DNA of 64,000 nt, taken from positions 1,488,001 to 1,552,000 of the forward strand of contig CBDDHT010000004.1 of the NCBI GenBank assembly GCA_965228615.1, read 5' to 3'. Below are positions 34,544 to 41,966 of the stretch, one piece after another (positions within the stretch are counted from its first letter, which is position 1; every line of letters starts with the position of its first letter). The notes beneath the pieces were generated by a model, which did no database searches, was not told where the DNA came from, and worked only from the letters and a program-made list of their open reading frames with translations. The translations under genes were made by a program, and so were the position numbers. The DNA is from CBDDHT01 sp965228615 (GTDB lineage: Bacteria; Pseudomonadota; Alphaproteobacteria; Rhizobiales; Methyloligellaceae).

Positions 34544-35674
34544 ATGTCGCAACATTGTCGAAAAGTCTTCCGAATCGCCGTATTCGGGCTTCCCCTGATG
34601 CTGATGGCCTGCCAGAGCGAGAAAAAAGCGGCCGCGCCCGCCGGCCCGCCTCCTGCGGTGGTCGTTGCGCCTGTGACCTCCAAACCGGTTGCCAGCTCCA
34701 TTGGATTTGTCGGGCAGAGCGAGGCTTTTCAGAAGGTTGAGCTTCGGGCGCGTGTGACCGGCTTCCTCAATAAGCAGGATTTCAAGGAAGGCACGGATCT
34801 CAAAAAGGATGCGCTCCTGTTCGAGATCGACCCGTCCGAATATGTTGCCAATCGCGACGCGGCCAAGGCGAAGGTGGCGCGAGCGGAAGCTGCATTGCTT
34901 CAGGCGGAACAAAGCCTCGTCCGTTACAAGAAGCTCGTCGACAAGGGCACGGCCAGCGTCGCCAAATATGACGAGGCCGTTGCTCAGGAAGGGCAGACCA
35001 AGGCCGGTGTGGCAGCGGCAAAAGCTGATCTGGTGCGCGCCGAACTCGATCTCGGCTACACAAAAATCACATCGCCGATCTCCGGCCGTATCGGCAAATC
35101 GACCGTCGATGTTGGCAATCTGATCGGACCGGACAGCGGCGTCCTCGCGACCGTCGTCACCCTCGACCCGATCCACATCACCTTCTCGATCTCCGAACGC
35201 GAATTCCTCGACTACAAAAGGGAAGTCAAAGAGGGGCGCGCCGAAAAGCTCAAGCCGCAAATCAAACTGGCCAACGGGGAAATCTATCCCCATGACGGCG
35301 AATTCGACTTTCTGGACAATCAGGTCGATGCGGACACCGGCACGATCAAGGCCCGCGTGGTCTTTGCCAATCCGGACAGTCTGATCCTGCCGGGCCAGTT
35401 CGTGACCGTATCGCTCGTCTCGTCCGACCCGAAGAAAGCCCTGGTAGTGCCGCAAGCAGCGGTTCAGGAAAACCAGGCCGGGCCGTTCGTCCTGGTGGTG
35501 GACAAGGATAGCAAGGTCGAATTGAGGCCCATCAAGACGGGGCAGCGCACGGGAACCGAACTGGTCGTCAGCGAGGGGCTGACCGAGGGCGAGACGATCA
35601 TCGTCGAAGGTATTCAGAAAGTCCGACCCGGCGCCACGGTCCAGCCGACGCAGAAATCGGCAAAGGCCGGCTAA
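34544..35674 (+). CDS. RND efflux periplasmic adaptor (membrane fusion) lipoprotein
   Basis: 376-residue AcrA/MexA-type adaptor. Signal with lipobox LMAC at residues 20-23, so Cys23 is the predicted lipidated N-terminus. The barrel-sandwich/lipoyl halves are VELRARVTGFLNKQDFKEGTDLKKD and DLGYTKITSPISGRIG, flanking a coiled-coil hairpin (about 85-150); VFANPDSLILPGQFV and VQENQAGPFV follow in the beta-barrel. It links the inner-membrane pump to an outer-membrane channel. Start 34544 has GAAGGGG upstream. The pump gene starts at the base after its stop. Confidence 0.95.
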   Translation: MSQHCRKVFRIAVFGLPLMLMACQSEKKAAAPAGPPPAVVVAPVTSKPVASSIGFVGQSEAFQKVELRARVTGFLNKQDFKEGTDLKKDALLFEIDPSEYVANRDAAKAKVARAEAALLQAEQSLVRYKKLVDKGTASVAKYDEAVAQEGQTKAGVAAAKADLVRAELDLGYTKITSPISGRIGKSTVDVGNLIGPDSGVLATVVTLDPIHITFSISEREFLDYKREVKEGRAEKLKPQIKLANGEIYPHDGEFDFLDNQVDADTGTIKARVVFANPDSLILPGQFVTVSLVSSDPKKALVVPQAAVQENQAGPFVLVVDKDSKVELRPIKTGQRTGTELVVSEGLTEGETIIVEGIQKVRPGATVQPTQKSAKAG

Positions 35675-38600
35675 ATGCTTAGCGCCTTTTTCATTGACCG
35701 ACCGAAATTCGCATTCGTCATTTCGATCGTCACCGTGCTGGGCGGCATGCTCGCTCTTGGCGTGCTTCCCATCGCCGAATATCCCGAGCTGACGCCGCCG
35801 CAGGTTCAGGTCACGGCCAAATACCCAGGTGCCAATGCGCAGGTCGTTGAACAAACAGTTGCGTCGGTCATCGAGGCCGAGGTGAACGGCGTCGAAGGCA
35901 TGATATACATGTCGTCGAAGAGCACGAATGACGGCAGTTACACGCTGACCGTCACCTTCGCGGTCGGAACCGATGGCGACACGGCCCAGGTGAACGTGCA
36001 GAACCGTGTCTCGCTCGCGACGCCAAAGCTGCCCGAGGACGTCACGCGCCAGGGCCTTTCCGTCAAGAAGCAGTCGACCGCCATGCTGATGGTCGTCTCG
36101 GTCTACTCGCCGAAGGAGACCTATGACGATATTTTCCTGTCGAACTATACGAGCATCAATCTGCGCGATCCGCTTTCGCGCGTGCCGGGTGTCGCCAGCG
36201 TCGACCTGCTGGGGGGCCGCGATTATGCCATGCGCATCTGGCTGCAGCCGGACCGGCTGACCAGCCTCGGACTGACCGCAGGCGATGTGATCAATGCGAT
36301 CCGCGACCAGAATGTGCAAGTCTCGCCGGGCAGCATCGGACAGCCGCCGGGCCCGAGCACACAGCAGTTCCAGTACACGATCCAGGCCAAGGGCCGGCTG
36401 ACGGAAGCCAGCGAATTTCAGGACATCATCGTGCGCGCCAAGGCCGACGGCACGCTCGTGCGCGTGCGCGACGTGGCGCGGATCGAGCTCGGCGCCGAGA
36501 CCTATGGCTGGTATGGCCAGCTCAACGGCAAACCGGCCGCCCTGCTCGCCGTCTATCAACTGCCGGACGCCAATGCGCTGGATGTTGCCGAAGGCGTGAA
36601 AAAATCGCTCGGCGATCTCTCCAAGCGGTTTCCCGAGGACCTGGCCTTTTCGGTCACCTATGACACGACGCTCTATGTCTCGACGTCGATCCGCGAGGTG
36701 TTCATTACGCTTTTGCAGGCGCTGGGGCTGGTGATATTTGTCGTCTATGTCTTCCTGCAGGACTGGCGCTCGACATTGATCCCGGCGATCGCGATCCCGG
36801 TCTCCCTGATCGGCACTTTCGCTGCGCTGCTGGCGCTTGGATTTACGATCAACACGATCAGTCTGTTCGGGCTGATACTCGCCATCGGCGTCGTGGTGGA
36901 CGATGCCATCGTCGTGGTGGAGAATGTGCAGCGGCATATGGCCGACGGAATGGAGCCGAAGGCCGCAACGCGCCGGGCGATGGAAGAAGTAACCGGGCCG
37001 GTCATCGCGACAACACTGGTGCTGCTCGCGGTCTTTATCCCGGTCGCCTTCACGCCTGGCCTCACGGGCCGGCTGTTCGAACAGTTCGCCGCCACGATCG
37101 CCGCCGCGGTGACGATCTCGTCCATCAACGCGCTGACCCTGAGCCCTGCTCTGTGCGCCACAATCCTGCGCCCACCCAAAACCGTGACGCGCGGACCGCT
37201 GGCATGGTTCGAAAAAATTCTGAGCAAGACGCGCGACGGCTACGCGGGCCTCGTGCGACGCCTGATCCGCCTGATGGCCATAAGCCTGGTTGCCTTTGCC
37301 GGCCTCTCGGTCGCGACCGGCGGCCTCATGACCCTGGTGCCGACCGGGTTTATTCCGCAGGAGGACCGCGGCGCCTTCATGGTCGATCTGCGATTGCCCG
37401 ACGGCGCAGCACTGCCACGCACGGCCGCCGTCGTCTCCCAGGTCGAGACCATCCTCATGGAGACACCGGGCATCAAGAACGTGATTGCGGTCGGCGGCTA
37501 CTCCATTCTTTCGGGCGCAGTCGCGTCCAATGGCGCCCTGCTCATCGCGACGCTCGAGCCCTGGGACGAGCGCGGCGACGACAAATCGCTGAAAACCATC
37601 TTTGGCTCCATCGTGCCGAAGCTGCTGGCGATCCCGACCGCGACCATCATCCCCTTCAACATCCCGGCAATCCCGGGCCTTGGCACGACGGGCGGCTTCG
37701 AGTTCGTTCTCCAGGACACGGAAGGGCGCGCACCGACGGAACTGGCCTCCTCCCTCGGCGGCCTCATCGTCGCCGCCAATGGCGACCCGCAACTCAGCCG
37801 CGTCTTCAGCACGTTCCGCGCGGACGCGCCTCAGCTTTTCGTCGACGTCAACCGGCAACTCGCCAAGTCCAAGGGCGTCGATGTCTCCGATATCTTTCAG
37901 GTGCTGAGCGCCAATTTCGGCTCCTACTATGTGAACGATTTCAACAAGTTCGGACGCGTCTACCGGGTCTATGTGCAGGCCGAGGGTGACGCGCGCGCGG
38001 AGCCGACGGATATCGGCCAGGCCTATGTGCGCAACAAGGAAGGCGCGATGATTCCGCTCAACGCCTTCGTCACCGTGCGCCCGATCCAGGGCCCGGAGAG
38101 CGTCGAGCGCTACAACCTCTTCCGCTCGGCAACCGTGAACGGCAACCCGGCGCCCGGCTTCACATCGGGCCAGGCCAACGCCGCCATGGAGAAGTTGGGC
38201 GCCACCCTGCCCGACGGCTACACCTATGAGTGGACGGGCATGGCACTGGAAGAAAAGAAGGCCGGAGAAGCCGGTAACTTGGTCTTCGCCCTGTCGATCC
38301 TCTTCGCCTATCTGTTCCTCGTCGCGCAGTATGAAAGCTGGACCATTCCGCTGTCGGTCATGCTCTCGGTCGTCTTCGCCATCTTCGGCGCCATCGGCTT
38401 GATGCTGCTGACGGGGCTTGCGCTGAACGTCTATGCGCAGGTCGGCTTGGTTCTGTTGATCGGACTTGCGGCCAAGAACGCGATTCTGATCGTGGAGTTC
38501 GCCAAGCAGCTGCGGGAGGAAGGCGAGCCGATTGCGAAGGCGGCAGAGGATGCCGCGCGCCTGCGATTCCGCGCGGTGCTGATGACGGCGTTTTCGTTCA

Positions 38601-38812
38601 TTCTCGGTGTGCTGCCGCTGGTGTTTGCGTCGGGCGCCGGCGCCGCGAGTCGGATATCGGTCGGCCTGACGGTGTTCGGCGGCATGGCGGCGGCGACGGT
38701 GCTTGGGGTGATCTTCATTCCCGTGCTGTTCGTGACCTTCCAGCGGTTGCGCGAGTATTTCGGCAGTGGCCGGCCCGAGGTCGAGAAACCGGCAGGCGCG
38801 CCGGCGGAATAG
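35675..38812 (+). CDS. RND multidrug efflux permease, HAE1 (AcrB) family
   Basis: 1045-residue inner-membrane proton/drug antiporter. It has MLSAFFIDRPKFAFVISIV at the N-terminus, the two large periplasmic loops, and 12 membrane segments. Proton-relay residues are present: Asp409 and Asp410 in TM4 (IGVVVDDAIVVVENV) and Lys934 in TM10 (LAAKNAILIVEFAKQ). Length and domains are full. An outer-membrane TolC-like protein is not encoded nearby. No regulator is adjacent; the promoter must lie in the 159-bp gap shared with hisS. Confidence 0.96.
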   Translation: MLSAFFIDRPKFAFVISIVTVLGGMLALGVLPIAEYPELTPPQVQVTAKYPGANAQVVEQTVASVIEAEVNGVEGMIYMSSKSTNDGSYTLTVTFAVGTDGDTAQVNVQNRVSLATPKLPEDVTRQGLSVKKQSTAMLMVVSVYSPKETYDDIFLSNYTSINLRDPLSRVPGVASVDLLGGRDYAMRIWLQPDRLTSLGLTAGDVINAIRDQNVQVSPGSIGQPPGPSTQQFQYTIQAKGRLTEASEFQDIIVRAKADGTLVRVRDVARIELGAETYGWYGQLNGKPAALLAVYQLPDANALDVAEGVKKSLGDLSKRFPEDLAFSVTYDTTLYVSTSIREVFITLLQALGLVIFVVYVFLQDWRSTLIPAIAIPVSLIGTFAALLALGFTINTISLFGLILAIGVVVDDAIVVVENVQRHMADGMEPKAATRRAMEEVTGPVIATTLVLLAVFIPVAFTPGLTGRLFEQFAATIAAAVTISSINALTLSPALCATILRPPKTVTRGPLAWFEKILSKTRDGYAGLVRRLIRLMAISLVAFAGLSVATGGLMTLVPTGFIPQEDRGAFMVDLRLPDGAALPRTAAVVSQVETILMETPGIKNVIAVGGYSILSGAVASNGALLIATLEPWDERGDDKSLKTIFGSIVPKLLAIPTATIIPFNIPAIPGLGTTGGFEFVLQDTEGRAPTELASSLGGLIVAANGDPQLSRVFSTFRADAPQLFVDVNRQLAKSKGVDVSDIFQVLSANFGSYYVNDFNKFGRVYRVYVQAEGDARAEPTDIGQAYVRNKEGAMIPLNAFVTVRPIQGPESVERYNLFRSATVNGNPAPGFTSGQANAAMEKLGATLPDGYTYEWTGMALEEKKAGEAGNLVFALSILFAYLFLVAQYESWTIPLSVMLSVVFAIFGAIGLMLLTGLALNVYAQVGLVLLIGLAAKNAILIVEFAKQLREEGEPIAKAAEDAARLRFRAVLMTAFSFILGVLPLVFASGAGAASRISVGLTVFGGMAAATVLGVIFIPVLFVTFQRLREYFGSGRPEVEKPAGAPAE

Positions 38813-38886
38813 GCGGCGAGACACCCCCGGAAATGCCCTTTGCATGGGGTTGTTCCTCGAATATGGGAGCACCCCCTCCCCCAGAG

Positions 38887-38967
38887 ATGGCGAAGAAGGC
38901 TGTCCGAGCGCTCGTTTCCACGACGGATAGCGGCGACATCGACCTGCCAGAAATCGATCTCGATTGA
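38887..38967 (+). CDS. Tiny ORF (26 aa), possible small protein
   Basis: ATG to TGA frame of 27 codons beginning MAKKAVRALV and containing SGDIDLPEIDLD. It is listed because its layout resembles the tiny ORF at 39221-39316: both begin M-x-K, then A-L-(V/I) at positions 8-10 and G-D-I at 16-18 in ungapped alignment. The SD is weak. May be chance. Confidence 0.25.
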   Translation: MAKKAVRALVSTTDSGDIDLPEIDLD

Positions 38968-39196
38968 TGGCTGAGACGATGGAAGCGTTCTGTTTCATAG
39001 CGTCGGGACAATCTCTATCGCGAAGCCACCACGCATGGACCGATTCGCAAACGCATGCCCAGAGACTAGACGTTGCCGGTTTTCGGCAAAAACAGCAGTT
39101 GCCGATGTGCCAAGTTACGATGGCGTCCGCGATGGCAGTTGGCGCCAGAACTCTTGCGCGTCGCACATGAATCACTTGAGGGAGAAGAGAGACGGA

Positions 39197-39220
39197 GTCC
39201 GTCAGCGACAGGAGACGGAC
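39197..39220 (+). promoter_or_regulatory. Hairpin enclosing a Shine-Dalgarno sequence
   Basis: 7-bp arms GTCCGTC and GACGGAC enclose a 10-nt loop containing AGGA; the 3' arm touches the ATG at 39221. Folding would hide the ribosome-binding site of the tiny ORF, a possible translation switch. Confidence 0.35.
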
Positions 39221-39316
39221 ATGACAAAAACGAAGTGTTCAGCGCTGATTGCACCATCAGCCAGAGGTGATATTAATGCCGAAAATTTCCAGGATAACGA
39301 TCTGACAGTCTTATGA
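39221..39316 (+). CDS. Small ORF (31 aa), unknown
   Basis: Begins MTKTKCSALI and ends DNDLTVL; AGGAG lies 6 nt before the ATG. It stops 16 nt before the next gene, which has its own SD (GAAGGAAG), so the two could form an operon. No known family recognised. Confidence 0.4.
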   Translation: MTKTKCSALIAPSARGDINAENFQDNDLTVL

Positions 39317-39332
39317 AGGAAGTGACGAGACT

Positions 39333-39776
39333 ATGAGTGATGTAAAAGCGCCTAAGAAGGCCGATGCCGGGGCAAAAAAGTCAGAGGCCAAGAAGCCAGC
39401 GGCCGATAAGTCTGCAACGGCTGCTGAAACCTCCTCTGCAGATAAGTCGACCAGCAAGACCGAAGCGGCGCCCAAGTCAGCATCCCAATCGTCTATTAGT
39501 CATTTTTCAAGCGTGTCGACGCCAGCTTACCGAGCCGGCTGGAATAATATATTCGGCAATGGGAAAGACACCGAGAACACCGACCGCGAAACAAGCGACG
39601 GGGATGATCTTCCGGACCAATTGGAAATTTCCGATGACGGAATCGATGCGGAACTGAGACATGTTTTGCATAAAGCGTTTCAGAGTGAGGCCCAAAAACA
39701 GGGGTTCAATCTCGATGAGATCGATGGATCCCATTCTCTCGCATACAATGTGAGCTGCACTGTTAGGCGTAAGTAA
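39333..39776 (+). CDS. Hypothetical protein with Lys/Ala/Ser-rich disordered N-terminus
   Basis: 147 residues. The first 55 are low-complexity (APKKADAGAKKSEAKKPAAD, then repeated Ser/Ala/Lys/Thr) and look intrinsically disordered. The rest contains PAYRAGWNNIFG, an acidic DGDDLPDQLEISDDGID stretch and a short helix with LRHVLHKAFQSEAQKQGF. No signal peptide or membrane segment. GAAGGAAG precedes the ATG by 9 nt. Not recognised; the tail HSLAYNVSCTVRRK is basic. Codon use is less GC-biased than in neighbours. Confidence 0.6.
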   Translation: MSDVKAPKKADAGAKKSEAKKPAADKSATAAETSSADKSTSKTEAAPKSASQSSISHFSSVSTPAYRAGWNNIFGNGKDTENTDRETSDGDDLPDQLEISDDGIDAELRHVLHKAFQSEAQKQGFNLDEIDGSHSLAYNVSCTVRRK

Positions 39777-39846
39777 TTTGCCCGAAACATACCGCTGAGT
39801 GCTTACCCTATCCGCTGCCTCAAAACCTCCCTCCTGTTCAGCATGG

Positions 39847-39869
39847 ATTGCCGGATCAAGTCCGGCAAT
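39847..39869. repeat. Dispersed palindrome of the 'AGLDPAIH' type
   Basis: ATTGCCGGA-TCAAG-TCCGGCAAT: 9-bp perfect arms, 5-nt loop. Read on the minus strand with flanks it gives V-I-A-G-L-D-P-A-I-H, the spurious peptide of a palindromic element spread through many alphaproteobacterial genomes. Single copy in this window. It lies in a gap with no gene. Confidence 0.75.
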
Positions 39870-40039
39870 GACGAAAATGTGGACTCCATTGATGGAGACG
39901 AGGCGAGCGGTTGCCATCGGCAATAACGTTTCATTCCTGTAGCGAATGGTAACAACACATTGCCGTTGGGCCTCAGCCTCTCCAACTACCGAATGCCTCA
40001 AAAGCTTTGGGCAACATCGGACATGTATTGGAGAGGAAC

Positions 40040-40168
40040 ATGCTGCAGAAACTGCTTCAATTCGCAGGCATTGCGTTCGCGGTCGTTGCGACGCTGTTGA
40101 CGATTCTGTCGATCTTCGTCTTAACGGCCTACTGGGACGGCGCGATATCGGTTTTGCTAGACACCTAG
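40040..40168 (+). CDS. Small single-pass membrane protein (42 aa)
   Basis: ATG 40040 preceded by GGAGAGGA (2-9 nt upstream, good SD). The peptide MLQKLLQFAGIAFAVVATLL continues with TILSIFVLTAYWDGAI, one clear membrane helix over residues 8-30, and a short C-terminal tail. No family recognised. The combination of SD and clean hydrophobic segment supports a real small gene. Confidence 0.5.
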   Translation: MLQKLLQFAGIAFAVVATLLTILSIFVLTAYWDGAISVLLDT

Positions 40169-40327
40169 CCCGGGCTTATCACACGGCTGTACTTTTGGAT
40201 GCGCTGGTTCCAACAGCTCAAGGTATGACTTGCTCATCAATTGGCTAGGTGTTTTTTCTCACAATTGGCCGTTTCAGAAGCACCAGTAATGCGCTTTTGA
40301 TTGACCGTGGGGACTCGCTAACCCTTG

Positions 40328-40945
40328 ATGGAACCGACAATGCCAAAATCGCCGATAGAGTTCTGGTTCGACTTCAGCTCCGGCTACGCCTACTTCGCCG
40401 CAGCCACCATCGACGAGATTGCGGACCGCCATGGCCGCACTGTGATCTGGCGTCCCTACATGCTCGGCGTCGCCTTCAAGCACACCGGGGCCCGCGGCCT
40501 GAGCTCAACACCGATGAAGGGCGACTATGCACGCCGCGACTGGGCCCGGCTGTCGCGTCAAACCGGCCTTGCGTTCCGACCGCCGGAAAACCACCCGATA
40601 ACCGCGCTTCCGGCGAGCCGTGCGTTCTACTGGGTCGAGGAACACGCACCAGAGTTGGCACACGATTTCGCCCGGGGCGCCTTTCACGCCTATTTTGCCG
40701 AGGCCATGGACATGACGCTGCCTGCCAATGTCGCCTCCGTCGGCGCTAGCCTCGGACTCCGGGCGGCCGAGATCGAGGCCGGGATTTCCAGCGGGCCTAT
40801 GAAGGAGAAGGTGAAAGCCGCCAGCGACGAAGCCATTGCGAAAGGCGTATTCGGTTCGCCCTTTTTCCTCGTCGACGGGGAGCCGTTCTGGGGCCTGGAC
40901 CGAATACCGATGCTCGAGTCCTGGCTGGAGACGGGTGGCTGGTAG
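40328..40945 (+). CDS. 2-hydroxychromene-2-carboxylate isomerase-type DsbA-fold protein
   Basis: 205 residues, kappa-GST/DsbA fold. N-terminal strand IEFWFDFSSGYAYFAAATIDEIA with Ser in the usual Cys position (SSGYAY), VIWRPYMLGVAF, and the C-terminal GVFGSPFFLVDGEPFWGLDRIPMLESWL, the glutathione-binding and cis-Pro region of HCCA isomerases. These enzymes isomerise a naphthalene-pathway intermediate using glutathione, but homologues occur widely without that pathway, and no aromatic genes are here. Start ATG 40328 or 40340. Confidence 0.88.
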   Translation: MEPTMPKSPIEFWFDFSSGYAYFAAATIDEIADRHGRTVIWRPYMLGVAFKHTGARGLSSTPMKGDYARRDWARLSRQTGLAFRPPENHPITALPASRAFYWVEEHAPELAHDFARGAFHAYFAEAMDMTLPANVASVGASLGLRAAEIEAGISSGPMKEKVKAASDEAIAKGVFGSPFFLVDGEPFWGLDRIPMLESWLETGGW

Positions 40946-41208
40946 ATCGCATCAAGCCGGGCGCGCGAAGAACCCCGACATCATCGTAAAGCTTCAGGTG
41001 GCGGCCGATGCAAAGGACCATTCGGTCATGAAGACTGCCCACTGAGCATCGACGACGGAAGGCGCCTAGCAGCTCGATTGAATGGCTCGTGGTCGTATTT
41101 CGGGTCTCGTCTGATCGATTGTGCTCTAGACTTGCCGCCTTCAATAAGCGCAATCACTGCACCACTTTCGGAAATCTACCTGACTGTTTTTAAACGGTAT
41201 TTATAGAA
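40946..41208. other. Intergenic gap
   Basis: No supported gene. Its right end carries a plausible promoter for the toxin-antitoxin pair: CTGACT (41180-41185) and TAGAAT (41204-41209), 18 nt apart. Confidence 0.4.
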
Positions 41209-41238
41209 TATCTTGACATTTCATGATGAAAGAAGATA
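41209..41238. promoter_or_regulatory. Dyad operator of the toxin-antitoxin operon
   Basis: Nested inverted repeats: TATCTT ... AAGATA outside and TTTCAT-g-ATGAAA inside. The dyad overlaps the likely transcription start and ends 28 nt before the antitoxin ATG, where an RHS antitoxin would be expected to repress its own operon. Confidence 0.5.
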
Positions 41239-41266
41239 GCCTTTATCCCGAATGATGGAGGCTCAT

Positions 41267-41494
41267 ATGCCGACGACACGCTTGAAATTCGCGACCCAGG
41301 TGCAAGACGATTTGCTCGAGGCGTTGCGCGCCCTGGCCCGTGAAGAGGGCCGACAGATGCAAAGTCTGGTTGAAGAGGCGATTGCTGACCTGCTCGAGAA
41401 GCATCGAAACAGTAAAGCGCGTCCCCACGTGATGAGCGCCTATCAAGCCAGCCATGCACGCTTCAGTCCGCTTTACGAAAAGCTAGCCAGATAG
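41267..41494 (+). CDS. Ribbon-helix-helix antitoxin of a Doc-type TA pair
   Basis: 75 residues. The first half has the RHS pattern: strand TRLKFATQV, helix DDLLEALRALAREEGRQ, helix MQSLVEEAIADLLEKHR. The C-terminus (SAYQASHARFSPLYEKLAR) is the likely toxin-binding tail. GGAGG at 41257-41261 sets the start at ATG 41267; in-frame ATGs lie at 41252 and 41255. Twelve nt separate it from the toxin gene. Confidence 0.82.
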   Translation: MPTTRLKFATQVQDDLLEALRALAREEGRQMQSLVEEAIADLLEKHRNSKARPHVMSAYQASHARFSPLYEKLAR

Positions 41495-41506
41495 AAGGTT
41501 TACCGA

Positions 41507-41881
41507 TTGACCGACTATCTGACGATTGCCGATATTCTGGCTATCCATGACGATCAAATCGAACGCTATGGTGGATCGAGCGGCATTCGCGATCCCGGTC
41601 AGCTGGAGGCCGCCCTCTATCGGCCGCAAACAGGTTACTATCCCGATATTGTTGGCGAGGCTGCTGCACTCTGGGAAAGCCTTTCCCAGAACCACGTTTT
41701 TATCGATGGCAACAAACGCACGGCATTTGCCGCTACTTATACCTTTCTGTTTATCAATGGGATCGTAATCACTGCCGATGCTGACGAGACTTGGCTGTTT
41801 CTGTCGAAACTCTATGAGCGCCATAGCATCGCATTCGAAACGTTGGATGCATGGTTGCGGCAACACACGGAGTTGCTGTGA
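41507..41881 (+). CDS. doc: Death-on-curing (Doc/Fic-fold) toxin
   Basis: 124 residues with the Doc-type Fic motif HVFIDGNKR at 63-71 (His63, Asp67, Asn69, Lys70, Arg71). Phage P1 Doc phosphorylates EF-Tu with this fold and stops translation. The start is TTG 41507 with AGAAGG 9 nt upstream; no better ATG exists in the N-terminal region (LTDYLTIADILAIHDDQIERYGG matches Doc from the first residues). The motif is complete, so the toxin should be active. Confidence 0.9.
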   Translation: MTDYLTIADILAIHDDQIERYGGSSGIRDPGQLEAALYRPQTGYYPDIVGEAAALWESLSQNHVFIDGNKRTAFAATYTFLFINGIVITADADETWLFLSKLYERHSIAFETLDAWLRQHTELL

Positions 41882-41966
41882 TTGTATTAATTTCGAAACG
41901 ATCGGCGCTGGAGACGTCGACTCTTTCCGCTTTACGGTGACAGTACATTACATACCCGAATAGGCA

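Noticed and set aside
35675..38812. Considered naming the pump acrB or mexB
   Set aside because: The family is clear, but substrate and orthology to a named pump cannot be settled from sequence alone.
34385..39175. A 4.8-kb open minus-strand extension upstream of hisS, in frame with it
   Set aside because: It is antisense to the RND adaptor and permease genes, its translation is Arg/His/Asp/Gln-rich low-information sequence, and hisS starts normally at 34384. It reflects the scarcity of stop codons opposite a GC-rich gene.
39035..39316. 93-codon frame starting at 39035
   Set aside because: Only its last 31 codons have an SD-supported ATG (39221); the upstream part has no start signal.
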